NCBI GenBank assembly: GCA_017307505.1
Contig: JAFKEE010000020.1
Coordinates: 1 to 64,000, forward strand
Length of the DNA: 64,000 nt
Source of the DNA: Acidobacteriota bacterium
Lineage (GTDB): Bacteria; Acidobacteriota; Terriglobia; Bryobacterales; Bryobacteraceae
Direction of reading: 5' to 3'
The notes beneath the pieces are model-generated. The model was not told the DNA's origin and did no database searches. It was given only the letters and a program-made list of their open reading frames with translations. This document shows, piece by piece, positions 44,725 to 54,339 of the stretch. The position numbers and the translations under genes were made by a program. Each line of letters opens with the position of its first letter. Position 1 is the first letter of the stretch.

Positions 44725-47700
44725 ATGGCGAGAATCCACTTCTGGGCGTCCCTGGTCTTTGTGTGCCCGCTGCTCCAAGCTCAAAGCAATCTGGCAACTG
44801 TCAATGGCATCATCACCGATCCTCATCAGGACGCGGTCCTGAACGCTGTGGTGCAGGCCCGCAACGAAGAGACGGGCGCAGTCCGTTCTGTACCCACCGG
44901 TCCCACGGGCCGCTATGAATTCCTCGGCCTCGTACCCGGTCCCTACACGGTCGAAGCGCAGGCGCCGGGTTTCTCCACGGTCACACATAACATTCGCCTC
45001 GAGGTTGGGCAGAACATGCGCCTCGACCTGGCTCTCACCGTAGGCCCGGCGCAGAGTTCCGTCGAGGTGACCTCCACCGTCGAGATGCTGAAGACCCAGG
45101 ACGCCGCCCTCGGGGAGGTCGTCGAGACGAAGGCGGTGAAAGAACTGCCTCTCAACGGCCGGTCGCTGCTGGATCTCGCGCTCACCGTCCCGGGCTCGCA
45201 TCAGGGCCACGGAGCGCAAACCGGCTCCATGAATCCGTTGTACTGGCGCCCCGGCCAGAACTCCTCGCTGACCATCGGCGGCAACCGTCCGAACGCCAAC
45301 TACTTCCTCATCGACGGCGCAGTGAACACCGACCCCACCTTCAATACGCAGAATCTCAGCCTCTCCCCGGACGCCGTCCGTGAGTTCCAGGTGCAGACCG
45401 GCAGCTACACCGCCGAACTGGGCGGCGCGGGCGGCGGCCAGATCAACATCATCACCAAGAGCGGTACTTCCAAGTATCACGGCACGGCCTATGAGTTCCT
45501 GCGCAATGGAGCCATGGACGCGCATAGCTTCAACGAAGACCCAGGCGGAAAATTCCTCGTCCAGAACAACTTTGGCGCGGCGCTGGGCGGCCCGCTGGTG
45601 GGCAGCAAAACATTCTTCTTTGCCAACTACGAAGGGGTCCGCCGCGTGAAGGCCGTAACCTCCATCGGCACGGTCCCGATGGAAGAGGAGGCCAACGGAG
45701 ATTTCAGCGGAGCCGGCGTGGATATCTACAATCCCTTCAGCCAGCATCCCAACCCGGACTATGATCCCACCAAGCCCGTCAGCAGGACGAATCCGCAGAA
45801 CTTTCGCGACCCCTTCCCGGGCAACGTGATCCCCTCCAGCCTGCTAAACCCTGCTGCCCAGATCATGCTGAACCGCTATGTGCCCCGCCCCAACACTATG
45901 GACATGGGCGCCATGATCATGGACGGAGTCCCTTCGGTCGTCGGCGCCGGCAACGACTCCAACAACTTCATGGATCAGCGCAACCAGCGCAATACCAACA
46001 ACCAGGGCACGCTGCGGGTGGATCGCGTCTTCGACCAGGCAGGCAACATCACGGCCCGCTTCTCCGCCGGAGCCGAGCACGGTTTCACTCCACAGAACCT
46101 GCCCGGATTCGGGCTGTTCCACGACAACCTCTCCCAGAACGCCAACATCGGGTGGACCCGGGTCCTGACGCCCAACCTCGTCAACAGTGCCTTGGCCGCT
46201 TACTCTCGGCTCGCGATGACGCACTCTGAAGAGAACGCCGGCGTGAACGACATCATCGGCCAGTTGGGCATTCAGGGTGTCGGTTTCGGCGGAGCACGCG
46301 CCTGGGGTGCGCCCTACTTCAATGTCCAGGGGTACTCCGGCTTTGGCGATACTTTCCAGGCCACTCCGATGCAAAGTTGGGATACCGTCGTGGAGGGACG
46401 CGACACGCTTTCGTGGCAACACGGCCATCACAGCCTGCGGGTCGGCAGTTCGTACCGCCGCTTCATCTGGCCCATGTGGGCTTACGTGCTCAGCCGCGGC
46501 TACTATCAGTTCACCAGCGGTTACACCACGCGGACGGCCACGAACGACGGAACAGGGTCGGCCCTGGCCAGCATGGAACTGGGACTCCCCGCGGTGCGCC
46601 AGCGCCAGGTGGGTTCCCCGACGATGAACCTGCGCCAGTGGTACGCAGACGCCTATGTGCAGGACACCTGGCGCGTCACAACAACCACAACGTTGAACCT
46701 CGGCCTGCGCTACGAATTCATGAGTCCCCTCACTGACGTTTCCAACCAGTGGGCCGGCCTCTTCGTCACGCCCGACAAGCTCACCGCCTACATCGGCGGT
46801 CAGATGGGAACGCCCAAGGGCCTGTTCTACCCCAACAAATTGAACTTCGCGCCGCGGTTGGGCATCGCGCAGCAACTGCCGCGGTATGGAATGGTCCTGC
46901 GCGTCGGCTATGGCACCTTCTACACGCCCGTCGACATGAATACGTGGTGCAACAACCTCCACAATGTGCCCATTATCTTCCCGGAGACCAACCAGAGCGA
47001 CGCGTTCACGCCCTCTATCCGAAGCTTCGATTTCGCGGCGCCCGTTGTGGGGCGGACCGTCACCAGTTTCACCGCCTTCGATCCTTACCAGGCGCCGCAG
47101 TATGTGCAGCAATGGTCGGTGTCCATCGAGAAGAGCCTGGGCCAGTCCACCACTCTGGAGGCCGGCTATCAGGGCGATCGCGGCTTCCACCTGCAGCGCG
47201 CCCACCTGATCAACAATGCCCTGCCCGGACCCGGTTTGATCCAACCACGCCGGCCTTACGGCAGCGCCACATTCCTGCCGGGCACCGTGTTCCCGGACGG
47301 AGTCACAGTGGTCAGCAACACCATCCCGGTCAGCGCCGTGAACTGGCTGGAAAACACGGCCCAAAGCTGGTACGACGCAGGCTATGTCAATCTCCGGCGC
47401 CGCTACTCCGGCGGACTCAGCCTGCTGGCCAACTACACCTACGCTAAGAACCTCAGCGATGCGCCGGACTTCCGCTCGCCCATGTTCGAGGCCGCCATTC
47501 CGCAGAACAACCAGGACCTGCGATCCGAGAAGGGGCCCTCGTGTGACATCCGGCACCGCTTCGTGCTCAGTGCCGTTTATGACGTCCACTCACTGACCCG
47601 CTGGAACTGGTCTCGCGCCGCCTCGCGCAACTGGCAGCTGTCCACCATCTACCAGGCGCAAAGCGGGTTCCCGTTCACGATTTCCGTCTTCGGCGATACA

Positions 47701-48081
47701 GCGAATACGGGCGCGATCCTGGGCGAGAACTCGGTCCGCGCAAATTACACCGGACAACCAGTCTTCGGGCCGGGCACGCACAACGCCCAGCAATGGTTCA
47801 ACCCTCTGGCCTTCTCCACGCCGGCCCCCTACACCTTTGGCAATACCGGCCGGAACACGGTCTATGGCCCGGGGCAGCAGACGTTGGACCTGGCTCTCGC
47901 CCGCGTCTTTGCGGTCAGTGAGACAGCCCGGTTCCAGCTTCGCCTCGAGGCCTTCAATGCGCTGAACAAGGTGAACCTGGGCACCCCGAACCGCTTTGTG
48001 AATACGGCGCAGTTCGGGACGATTACGGAGTCTTCGACGCCCGGCCGCCAGATCCAGTTGAGCGCGCGATTTTCTTTCTGA
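44725..48081 (+). CDS. TonB-dependent receptor with N-terminal carboxypeptidase-regulatory domain
   Basis: 1118 residues. Signal peptide (WASLVFVCPLLQAQ), then a carboxypeptidase-regulatory-like domain (TVNGIITDPHQDAVLNAVV, GRYEFLGLVPGPYTV) at about 25-110. The plug shows VKELPLNGRSLLDL, NYFLIDGAVNTDP and INIITKSGTSKYHG; the barrel ends IQLSARFSF with a terminal Phe. This Oar-like family is greatly expanded in Acidobacteria and probably imports or binds large glycans or oligopeptides using TonB energy. No Shine-Dalgarno before the ATG. No SusD-like partner is adjacent, so the substrate cannot be inferred. Confidence 0.95.
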   Translation: MARIHFWASLVFVCPLLQAQSNLATVNGIITDPHQDAVLNAVVQARNEETGAVRSVPTGPTGRYEFLGLVPGPYTVEAQAPGFSTVTHNIRLEVGQNMRLDLALTVGPAQSSVEVTSTVEMLKTQDAALGEVVETKAVKELPLNGRSLLDLALTVPGSHQGHGAQTGSMNPLYWRPGQNSSLTIGGNRPNANYFLIDGAVNTDPTFNTQNLSLSPDAVREFQVQTGSYTAELGGAGGGQINIITKSGTSKYHGTAYEFLRNGAMDAHSFNEDPGGKFLVQNNFGAALGGPLVGSKTFFFANYEGVRRVKAVTSIGTVPMEEEANGDFSGAGVDIYNPFSQHPNPDYDPTKPVSRTNPQNFRDPFPGNVIPSSLLNPAAQIMLNRYVPRPNTMDMGAMIMDGVPSVVGAGNDSNNFMDQRNQRNTNNQGTLRVDRVFDQAGNITARFSAGAEHGFTPQNLPGFGLFHDNLSQNANIGWTRVLTPNLVNSALAAYSRLAMTHSEENAGVNDIIGQLGIQGVGFGGARAWGAPYFNVQGYSGFGDTFQATPMQSWDTVVEGRDTLSWQHGHHSLRVGSSYRRFIWPMWAYVLSRGYYQFTSGYTTRTATNDGTGSALASMELGLPAVRQRQVGSPTMNLRQWYADAYVQDTWRVTTTTTLNLGLRYEFMSPLTDVSNQWAGLFVTPDKLTAYIGGQMGTPKGLFYPNKLNFAPRLGIAQQLPRYGMVLRVGYGTFYTPVDMNTWCNNLHNVPIIFPETNQSDAFTPSIRSFDFAAPVVGRTVTSFTAFDPYQAPQYVQQWSVSIEKSLGQSTTLEAGYQGDRGFHLQRAHLINNALPGPGLIQPRRPYGSATFLPGTVFPDGVTVVSNTIPVSAVNWLENTAQSWYDAGYVNLRRRYSGGLSLLANYTYAKNLSDAPDFRSPMFEAAIPQNNQDLRSEKGPSCDIRHRFVLSAVYDVHSLTRWNWSRAASRNWQLSTIYQAQSGFPFTISVFGDTANTGAILGENSVRANYTGQPVFGPGTHNAQQWFNPLAFSTPAPYTFGNTGRNTVYGPGQQTLDLALARVFAVSETARFQLRLEAFNALNKVNLGTPNRFVNTAQFGTITESSTPGRQIQLSARFSF

Positions 48082-48182
48082 GGGACTGAGCGCAATCCCT
48101 GGGAAGCAGAGCTATGAACTGAACGCTCGTCCTACGTCTGCGAATCAGGGGTGACGGCCCCCCGGCGTAAAATGGTCACAGC

Positions 48183-49229
48183 ATGACGGAAGCAACGGAT
48201 TTGCGCGCGGTCGCGGAGTGGATGAAGAAGGACTGGAACGAACGCGCCCGCCAGGATGCCGAGCATTTCGTCTACACTCGCGATTCCCAGGCGGATGAGG
48301 CCGACTTCGATGCTTCCGGCCGCGCAAACTACGATCAACTCGTCCGTCCGTATCTCCCCGTACTACTGAACGGCGCGGAACCGCGCGTCTGCCGCGTCCT
48401 TGAGATCGGCTGTGGCGTCGGCCGGATGACGCGCTGGTTCGCCGAGAACTTCGGCGAGGCGCATGGCCTCGACATCGCCCCCGAAATGGTAGCCAGGGCG
48501 CGCGCCCGCCTCGCTCGCTTCTCGAATCTGGCAATCCATGCCGGCTCGGGTGTCGACCTGCAACCCCTGCCCGATCACCACTTCGATCTCGTCTTCTCCT
48601 ACATCGTCTTCCAGCACATCCCGTCCGCTGACGTGATCCGGAATTACATTCGCGAGGCGGCCCGCGTCCTGAAGCCGGGCGGTGCCTTCAAGTTCCAGGT
48701 GAACGGAGACCAGTCGGATGCTTACCGGGCCCATGTCCGCGACACCTGGCTCGGCGAGACCCTCTCGCGCGATCAGGTGAACGAGATGCTCGAGAGCGCC
48801 GGGTTGACCCTGGCTTCGCTGGAGGACCCGGGCACGCAGTACTTCGTCGTCACCGCCCGCAAGGGCGCAGGACCGGATCGCCGCACATACTTTCTGCCGG
48901 GCGAACCAGAGGATGGCGGCTGGAGGCCCGTCGCGCAGCGGAGCACGATCACGCTCCATTCACCCGGCGGCAGCAACGCCCGGCTCTACGCTGCCATGTA
49001 CTTCTGGCCTGGCGATCCCCACCAGCGGCATTCCGTCAGCATGACTGCCGGCGGCGCCGCGCTTCCGCCCCAACACAGCGACGGCCCAGGCGATCATTTC
49101 CTGGAATGGACCCTGCCGCCTCACGCCGAGGGCCCGCTGCAGATCGAAATGGAGATTGCTCCAGCCTGCGCCGAACCGCACTGGCCCGCGCTGCGGATCG
49201 TCGGTATCGCCACATCCCCGGCAAGCTAG
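48183..49229 (+). CDS. SAM-dependent methyltransferase with C-terminal beta-domain
   Basis: 348 residues. Class I methyltransferase motif I RVLEIGCGVGRMTRWF, then HGLDIAPEMVARA, FDLVFSYIVFQHI and VLKPGGAFKFQVNGD. The methyltransferase spans about 1-225. The last 120 residues (GAGPDRRTYFLPGEPEDGG onward) look like a beta-sandwich extension not usual in the family. No SD; AAAATGG precedes the ATG. It lies alone, 101 bp after the TonB receptor. The substrate is unknown. Confidence 0.88.
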   Translation: MTEATDLRAVAEWMKKDWNERARQDAEHFVYTRDSQADEADFDASGRANYDQLVRPYLPVLLNGAEPRVCRVLEIGCGVGRMTRWFAENFGEAHGLDIAPEMVARARARLARFSNLAIHAGSGVDLQPLPDHHFDLVFSYIVFQHIPSADVIRNYIREAARVLKPGGAFKFQVNGDQSDAYRAHVRDTWLGETLSRDQVNEMLESAGLTLASLEDPGTQYFVVTARKGAGPDRRTYFLPGEPEDGGWRPVAQRSTITLHSPGGSNARLYAAMYFWPGDPHQRHSVSMTAGGAALPPQHSDGPGDHFLEWTLPPHAEGPLQIEMEIAPACAEPHWPALRIVGIATSPAS

Positions 49230-49281
49230 CGGCCGGGGTTCGTTGCCCGAGTCTCATTCCGTTTGGCTACGATGAAGCGGA

Positions 49282-49665
49282 ATGTTCCTGCTCGTGGGCA
49301 CGCGCACGGTCCGGCGCAATCTTCCAGGCTCTGCCCCGGTGCGCGCACATTGCGCCCAATGCGGGCTCGTCTCGGAGATGCAGCCTCAGACTCTGCGGGA
49401 GTTCTTCACCCTGTTCCTGGTGCCGGTCATTCCCATTTCCAAGGCGAGACAGATAATCACCTGCGGCCGCTGCGGAGCATCCTATTCGCCGGACTACCGT
49501 GGTTTCACACCCGGCTCAAGCGAGGACCCCGACCCAACGATGACCGTGCTTCTCTGCCCGTCCTGCTCAGGCAAAGTACAGATCCCGCTACGGCCGGACA
49601 ACGCGATTCGAGTGACTTGTCCCCACTGCGGTGACAAGTTCACCGTCAGCATCAACAAATCCTGA
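49282..49665 (+). CDS. Zinc-ribbon protein
   Basis: 127 residues with four CxxC pairs: CAQC (24-27), CGRC (about 62-65), CPSC and CPHC near the C-terminus, two zinc ribbons. A short hydrophobic segment (EFFTLFLVPVIPIS) lies between the first two pairs. The second half resembles small zinc-ribbon domains found in transcription or RNA-handling proteins. I cannot name a function. The start codon could be at 49282 or a nearby alternative. Confidence 0.72.
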   Translation: MFLLVGTRTVRRNLPGSAPVRAHCAQCGLVSEMQPQTLREFFTLFLVPVIPISKARQIITCGRCGASYSPDYRGFTPGSSEDPDPTMTVLLCPSCSGKVQIPLRPDNAIRVTCPHCGDKFTVSINKS

Positions 49666-49693
49666 GGCACCCTCTCTGCGCCGCCGCCGGGAG

Positions 49694-51904
49694 TCATGGG
49701 TCGATGCGTAGGAGATGGTACCCATCCACGGCCGCCACATGCGTCACACCCCACACTTCCGGATGATCCAGCACGTCCCTCGCGCCATAGTCTTCATTCC
49801 TCAACACGAGCCACCCCACTCCGTTCGCAAGGATCTCCCGCGTCACCATACGGCAGTAGAGCGGCGAGACTTCAATGTGGCCCGCTACCTCCCGAGCCGC
49901 CGGCACGATCCAACGGCCATCCTGCTCCACCCTCACCTCCACCGGCACTTCCGCTTGCGATGGCCCCACCAGCAGTTCCACCTGATCGAGAGGAGTAGGT
50001 TCGGGCAGTTCCACCTCAACGAAGAGGCCGGGTTCCACCGCCCGCCCGGCGCTCCATCGGGAGGCGGCGCTGTTGTCAAAGGCCAGCGGCAGCTCCCAGG
50101 GATTGGCAGAGGCGCTCAGCTTCCAGCGGCTGCTCCTCTCGAGTTCGTGAACCCCGTCGAAAAGCCGCATCTCGTGGATCTGCCAGGCGGCCTCGCCGGA
50201 GCCTAGAGCGACCACCCGGATCCTCCGCACCGTCGTCCTTGCAAACGTCACTCGCCGCCGCCACGTGGGCATCTGGTCGGGGATCAGCGCCGACATGTAC
50301 ATGTCGAAGGTCCGCTTGCCCAGGGCGGAGCCGAACGAGTTCACGATTTCCCGATCGTGGTACGCGAGTTGGCCAAACGACGTAGAGAACACTCGCTCCT
50401 CGGCGGGCACGCGGCGGTTGAGTTCCAGGCCCATCCGGTAATCGCCCTGGTTTCGGACCAGGTACTCGGCCTCCGGCGTCAGGCGCAGCGCGGCCCGCCA
50501 GTCGAACTCTCCCAGTCGCCACGCGTACGGATCACAGTACTTCGGCACAATGCCCGGCCAGGACAGGACCACGTGCGCCGCCAGCACGACCAGGCCGAGT
50601 CCGGGCACGGAGGTGAACACAAGGCCCAGCCCCAGGGAGAGAAACGGGAGGCAGGGCAGCAGAAAGCGGGTCCCGATATTCGAGATGTATGGCAGCAGGC
50701 AGACCGCACACACCAACAACAATTGATGCCCGGCCCTCCATCGCAAGGCCAGAAGCGCCAACGGTGCCAGCAGGAATACCGGCCCGATCAGCCCGGACAA
50801 TTTGAAGCCCCGCATCGTGACCTCTGCCGGAATCTCCCAAACGGTCACACCGTTCCAATGAGCGAGGCTGGACTGCAGGTCTTTTTCCACATACTCGTAG
50901 AAGTAAGGCGAAGGGAGGACCCGGTTCATGAGCGGGTAGACCGGATTGCCCGTCACCAGCGCGTTCTTCGCCAGCCAGGGCACAATCACCACACCGGCCA
51001 CCGCGCACACCAGGGCTAGGTCGGCAAGCATCCGCCGCCTGTTCCGGATCTGCGCGTAACAAACCACGCCGAGGGTATAGAGCAGGACGGGCAATGCCGT
51101 GTACTTGATCGCGCATCCGAAGCCCCCCAGGGCAGCGGCCACCCACAGCAACCCGCGCTCCTGCCGTTTCCACCAGAGTTGCAGGGCAAAGAAGCTGCCG
51201 AATAGCACCGCGGCCAGCGCCACATCGTTATAGGCTGACGCAGCGTCCCGGCCCATCAGCGGAGTCACAAACACCAGCAGGGCGCCCACCACCCCTGCGG
51301 AAGGGTGCCCCTCTCGCTTCGCGTAGGCAATCATCCCCAGCGGCAGCACCAGCAGGAACAGGAGATGAACCAGTGCCGCGGCGGAATGCCGGCCAAACGC
51401 ATAGGCAAAGAGAAACAGCATCTCCACCGCGAACGGGAAGTTCGCGAACATATTCGTGGTGACCGTGGTGAAGCCGTGATGCTCGTAGTAGCGCCGCACA
51501 AAGCCCAGGTGATACGCCACCCCATCCGGACTGGTCTCCGGCAACAGCGCGGCCGCGAGGTAGTACACGCCGAAGACGGTGTAGACACACCAGAACACGG
51601 CGAACCAGATTCGAGGCAGCGGCGCACTGGCCGGCTCCGGCGGCGTCATCGAGGCGCGGATCCTGTAACGAGCAGCGATCGCCACCCCGGCAAAAGCGGC
51701 CAGCACAGGCCAATAGATCAGGTGAAGACTGCACAAGGCGAACTGCAGCAGACTCAACAGGGCCGCGCCCAGCAGGAAGCTGAAGAACCAGGATTCCTGT
51801 CTGGTCAGCCGGACACGCAGCCGGACCAGGGCCAGGTCGCCCAGATTGACGCAGACCAAGCCGGTGAGACATCCACCCGCGACGATCTCCGCGAACTCCC
51901 TCAA
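49694..51904 (-). CDS. GT-C-type glycosyltransferase-like polytopic membrane protein with discoidin-like tail
   Basis: 736 residues. Starts at TTG 51904, overlapping the upstream stop (TTGA). About 12 membrane helices over residues 1-470, with the GT39/GT-C loop feature SPDGVAYHLGFVRRYY near residue 130. The C-terminal about 180 residues are a soluble beta-domain (VVALGSGEAAWQIHEMRLFDG, LPEPTPLDQVELLVG) similar to F5/8-type discoidin folds. GT-C enzymes use lipid-linked sugars to glycosylate proteins or lipids. It overlaps a small membrane-anchored gene and the two are one transcription unit. The acceptor is unknown. Confidence 0.85.
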   Translation of the reverse strand: MREFAEIVAGGCLTGLVCVNLGDLALVRLRVRLTRQESWFFSFLLGAALLSLLQFALCSLHLIYWPVLAAFAGVAIAARYRIRASMTPPEPASAPLPRIWFAVFWCVYTVFGVYYLAAALLPETSPDGVAYHLGFVRRYYEHHGFTTVTTNMFANFPFAVEMLFLFAYAFGRHSAAALVHLLFLLVLPLGMIAYAKREGHPSAGVVGALLVFVTPLMGRDAASAYNDVALAAVLFGSFFALQLWWKRQERGLLWVAAALGGFGCAIKYTALPVLLYTLGVVCYAQIRNRRRMLADLALVCAVAGVVIVPWLAKNALVTGNPVYPLMNRVLPSPYFYEYVEKDLQSSLAHWNGVTVWEIPAEVTMRGFKLSGLIGPVFLLAPLALLALRWRAGHQLLLVCAVCLLPYISNIGTRFLLPCLPFLSLGLGLVFTSVPGLGLVVLAAHVVLSWPGIVPKYCDPYAWRLGEFDWRAALRLTPEAEYLVRNQGDYRMGLELNRRVPAEERVFSTSFGQLAYHDREIVNSFGSALGKRTFDMYMSALIPDQMPTWRRRVTFARTTVRRIRVVALGSGEAAWQIHEMRLFDGVHELERSSRWKLSASANPWELPLAFDNSAASRWSAGRAVEPGLFVEVELPEPTPLDQVELLVGPSQAEVPVEVRVEQDGRWIVPAAREVAGHIEVSPLYCRMVTREILANGVGWLVLRNEDYGARDVLDHPEVWGVTHVAAVDGYHLLRIDP

Positions 51905-52530
51905 TGGGGGCTCCGGCGGAACCCGATGGACTTCACCAGCAGCCCCAGCTTGGTGCCGTCCGATGCGACCAGGACCTTGTCGATATCAAACCCGGCCTTC
52001 ACAGGTTGCTTCGCGGCGAGGGCAGCAGGCGGCACTTTGTACTCCAGCGTGTAGCCCGTCGGCTCCTTGAGAACTTCCGTGCCAACCACGACATCATTCA
52101 CCAGAAAGGTCAATGTCTGCGGCCCGGTCTTCTTCATCACATCGCCCACCACGATGACGTCCACACTCAGCAGCCAGGGGCCATCGTCCTCCAGCCAGCA
52201 CTGTACGCGGGGATGCTGATTCGTCCATCGATACTCGGAATCGTCGCCGCCTGTCAGGATGTCGGACAGAGCCCGGGCAGGTGAGTTCTCGGATGCGACC
52301 ATGGCGAGAGGCGCCTTGGTCAGCGCGACCTTGCCCGTGGGCTCCGGCTTCTGTTGCGGCATGGAGTAGGCCGGAAAGCGGCTGCGCCCGATGCTGAGGC
52401 ACACCGCGAGGATAAGGAACAGGCCGGAGATCACCGAGAGAAAACTGCCATCCTGAGGGATCCGGCGAGGGCGGGATTCGAGCACACGAGCCCCGGAGCC
52501 TTCGGGACCTCCGGCAGGGGCATCGTTCAT
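51901..52530 (-). CDS. Membrane-anchored protein upstream of the GT-C gene
   Basis: 209 residues. One helix near residues 29-48 (SFLSVISGLFLILAVCLSIG) after a basic, Pro/Gly-rich N-terminus, so the rest is probably extracytoplasmic. The globular part is beta-rich: YRWTNQHPRVQCWL, WLLSVDVIVVGDV, FLVNDVVVGTEVL and KVLVASDGTKLGLLV. It resembles no family I know. It overlaps the GT-C gene start by 4 bp and may serve as its acceptor, partner or substrate-binding subunit. Confidence 0.75.
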   Translation of the reverse strand: MNDAPAGGPEGSGARVLESRPRRIPQDGSFLSVISGLFLILAVCLSIGRSRFPAYSMPQQKPEPTGKVALTKAPLAMVASENSPARALSDILTGGDDSEYRWTNQHPRVQCWLEDDGPWLLSVDVIVVGDVMKKTGPQTLTFLVNDVVVGTEVLKEPTGYTLEYKVPPAALAAKQPVKAGFDIDKVLVASDGTKLGLLVKSIGFRRSPH

Positions 52531-52636
52531 CGCGATTATTCCTCAACCTAGACTCGCACAACTCGTGATTTGACAAAGGAACGCGACGAATAACCCCAAA
52601 TTAGTGCAGGCAAATGCGAATGCCCTGGCGAAGTCT

Positions 52637-54169
52637 CTATCGCCCGGCCGGACTCGCGGGACGGGCCAGGATCTTCTCGAACAGTTGCACTCGCGCGGAA
52701 TCCGCGATCGGGCGCACCTCAAACCGCTCGCCGAGTTCCATCGTCACCGGCTTGCTTACATCCAAGGCGGGCCACTCCGGCAGCCCGTCCCCATTCGGAT
52801 TCCCGGTCTTGACGAAGTTTGCCCAGTAGCTCGTCGTCTTTTCCGCCATCGCCGAGTCCGCCGGCGTCCAGGGCCGCTTCACGCGAGCCAGGCTGTTGAA
52901 CATATATGGCAGCTCGGAGGAATGGAATGCTCCATAAATGTCCCGCTTCGGCCCCGGCAGCGGATGATCCCACAGATACGCGTAAACCGCCGTCTTCGAG
53001 TGCGCCGCCCGCTGCCGCGCCCAGAGCAGTGTCGACACCATGACCTGCGCGCGGGCGCTCTCGATCTGCGAGGGACCCGGCGTCGAGGCCGGGTACATCT
53101 TGAGGAACTCGTCAGCCAGATCGCCCGCCAAACGCCGTGCGAAGCGCTCAAATTCTTCCGGCGTGCTTTTGCCGTATTTCGCATCGGCGCTCCCCTCGTC
53201 GGCGCACCACCCTGTCAAGGTCGCCACGTCATTCTGCTTGCCCTGCTCGAAGATCGCTGCCACGCTTTCCGGCAGCAGCGCCCCGTCCACCACAGGGCCC
53301 CAACGGAATGCCGTCCCTTCCACCGGTGCCATCAGCAGGTACACCGGCATCGCACGCAACTCCTTCAGCGATCCTGCTCGCTTCGCCTCCTGAAACCTCA
53401 CCCCGTCCTTCTCCGCATCCAGCAGCGGCCGCTGCCGGTTACCCAACCTCGATCCGCTCTGCGCAATCGCCGCGTGGAACAGCCCTTTCGCCAGGGGCGA
53501 TGCGAGCAGTGCGTGCACAGCACTGGCTCCGGCCGACTGCCCCGCAATGGTCACCCGATCCGGATCGCCTCCGAATGCCGCGATGTTCGCCTTCACCCAC
53601 CGGAGCGCCGCCACGGCATCCAGCAGACCGTAGTTGCCGGACGAATGCGTTCCGGATTCCAGGGTCAGTTCCGGATGCGCGAAGAACCCGAAGGCACCCA
53701 GTCGGTAATTGATGGTCACGACCACGATGCCCTTCCGCGCCAGCGCCTCGCCGTTATAGAGCGCTACGGAGGTGGACCCCTGGTCGAACGCGCCGCCGTG
53801 AATCCAGAGGAAGACCGGCCGTTTCCCCGAGGTACCGCCCGTCCAGACATTCAGATAAAGGCAGTCCTCGCTCCGCTCGTTCTGGTCCATGTACTCCTCG
53901 GTCCAGGGCCCTAGCGAGCTGGCCGCCGCCTGCATGCAGGAGCGTGAAAAGTGATCCGCTTTCAGGACACCCTTCCAGGGCAGGGCCGGTTTCGGAGGGC
54001 GCCAGCGTAAATCCCCTACAGGCGGCGCCGCGTAGGGAATGCCCCGGAACACAGTGATGGCATTATCAGCCGTAGCTAGACCTTCCACCAGGCCTCGATC
54101 CGAACGGACGGGTTTCGCGGTAACCGCTGCACCCAGGACGAACACGGACAAGCAGATGAAACGAAACAT
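52637..54169 (-). CDS. Secreted type-B carboxylesterase
   Basis: 510 residues. The ATG at 54169 with AAGGTG upstream is preferred over 54208, since the signal peptide (ICLSVFVLGAAVTA) then starts normally. Family motifs: FRGIPYAAPPVGDLRW, EDCLYLNVWTG, IHGGAF oxyanion hole, nucleophile in TIAGQSAGA, and catalytic His in HSSELPYMF. It hydrolyses carboxyl esters. It is divergent from the xylan operon and shares its regulatory region, where an imperfect LacI-type palindrome sits at 54217-54230. Confidence 0.93.
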   Translation of the reverse strand: MFRFICLSVFVLGAAVTAKPVRSDRGLVEGLATADNAITVFRGIPYAAPPVGDLRWRPPKPALPWKGVLKADHFSRSCMQAAASSLGPWTEEYMDQNERSEDCLYLNVWTGGTSGKRPVFLWIHGGAFDQGSTSVALYNGEALARKGIVVVTINYRLGAFGFFAHPELTLESGTHSSGNYGLLDAVAALRWVKANIAAFGGDPDRVTIAGQSAGASAVHALLASPLAKGLFHAAIAQSGSRLGNRQRPLLDAEKDGVRFQEAKRAGSLKELRAMPVYLLMAPVEGTAFRWGPVVDGALLPESVAAIFEQGKQNDVATLTGWCADEGSADAKYGKSTPEEFERFARRLAGDLADEFLKMYPASTPGPSQIESARAQVMVSTLLWARQRAAHSKTAVYAYLWDHPLPGPKRDIYGAFHSSELPYMFNSLARVKRPWTPADSAMAEKTTSYWANFVKTGNPNGDGLPEWPALDVSKPVTMELGERFEVRPIADSARVQLFEKILARPASPAGR

Positions 54170-54216
54170 GGCAGGGGCACCTTTTACTGACTCCCGTGTA
54201 TATATCACAGCGCACG

Positions 54217-54230
54217 CGGGAGCGCTTGCC
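54217..54230. promoter_or_regulatory. LacI-type operator half, imperfect palindrome
   Basis: CGGGAGCGCTTGCC matches the perfect palindrome at 54317 in 11 of 14 bases. It lies 48 bp upstream of the carboxylesterase ATG (minus strand), exactly 100 bp from the other copy. Looping between the sites is possible. Confidence 0.4.
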
Positions 54231-54316
54231 AGCCCTGATTAATCGCCCTTTCAGAGCCTTCGTTTGGGTATCCCAGCAGTAAACTGAACCGGTACATCGG
54301 AATATCCGGTGCGAAC

Positions 54317-54330
54317 CGCAAGCGCTTGCG
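54317..54330. promoter_or_regulatory. LacI-type operator, perfect palindrome before GH3
   Basis: CGCAAGCGCTTGCG is a perfect 14-bp palindrome with the AAnCGnTT core typical of LacI-family operators. It ends 9 bp before the GH3 ATG, so a bound repressor could block initiation. No LacI-family gene is in the window. Confidence 0.65.
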
Positions 54331-54339
54331 ATAAATTAG

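Noticed and set aside
45844-47589. 581-codon minus-strand frame inside the TonB receptor region
   Set aside because: Antisense to a well supported receptor; no signal, no domain.
52604-53914. 436-codon plus-strand frame opposite the carboxylesterase
   Set aside because: Antisense to a complete type-B esterase; Arg/His/Pro-rich shadow composition.
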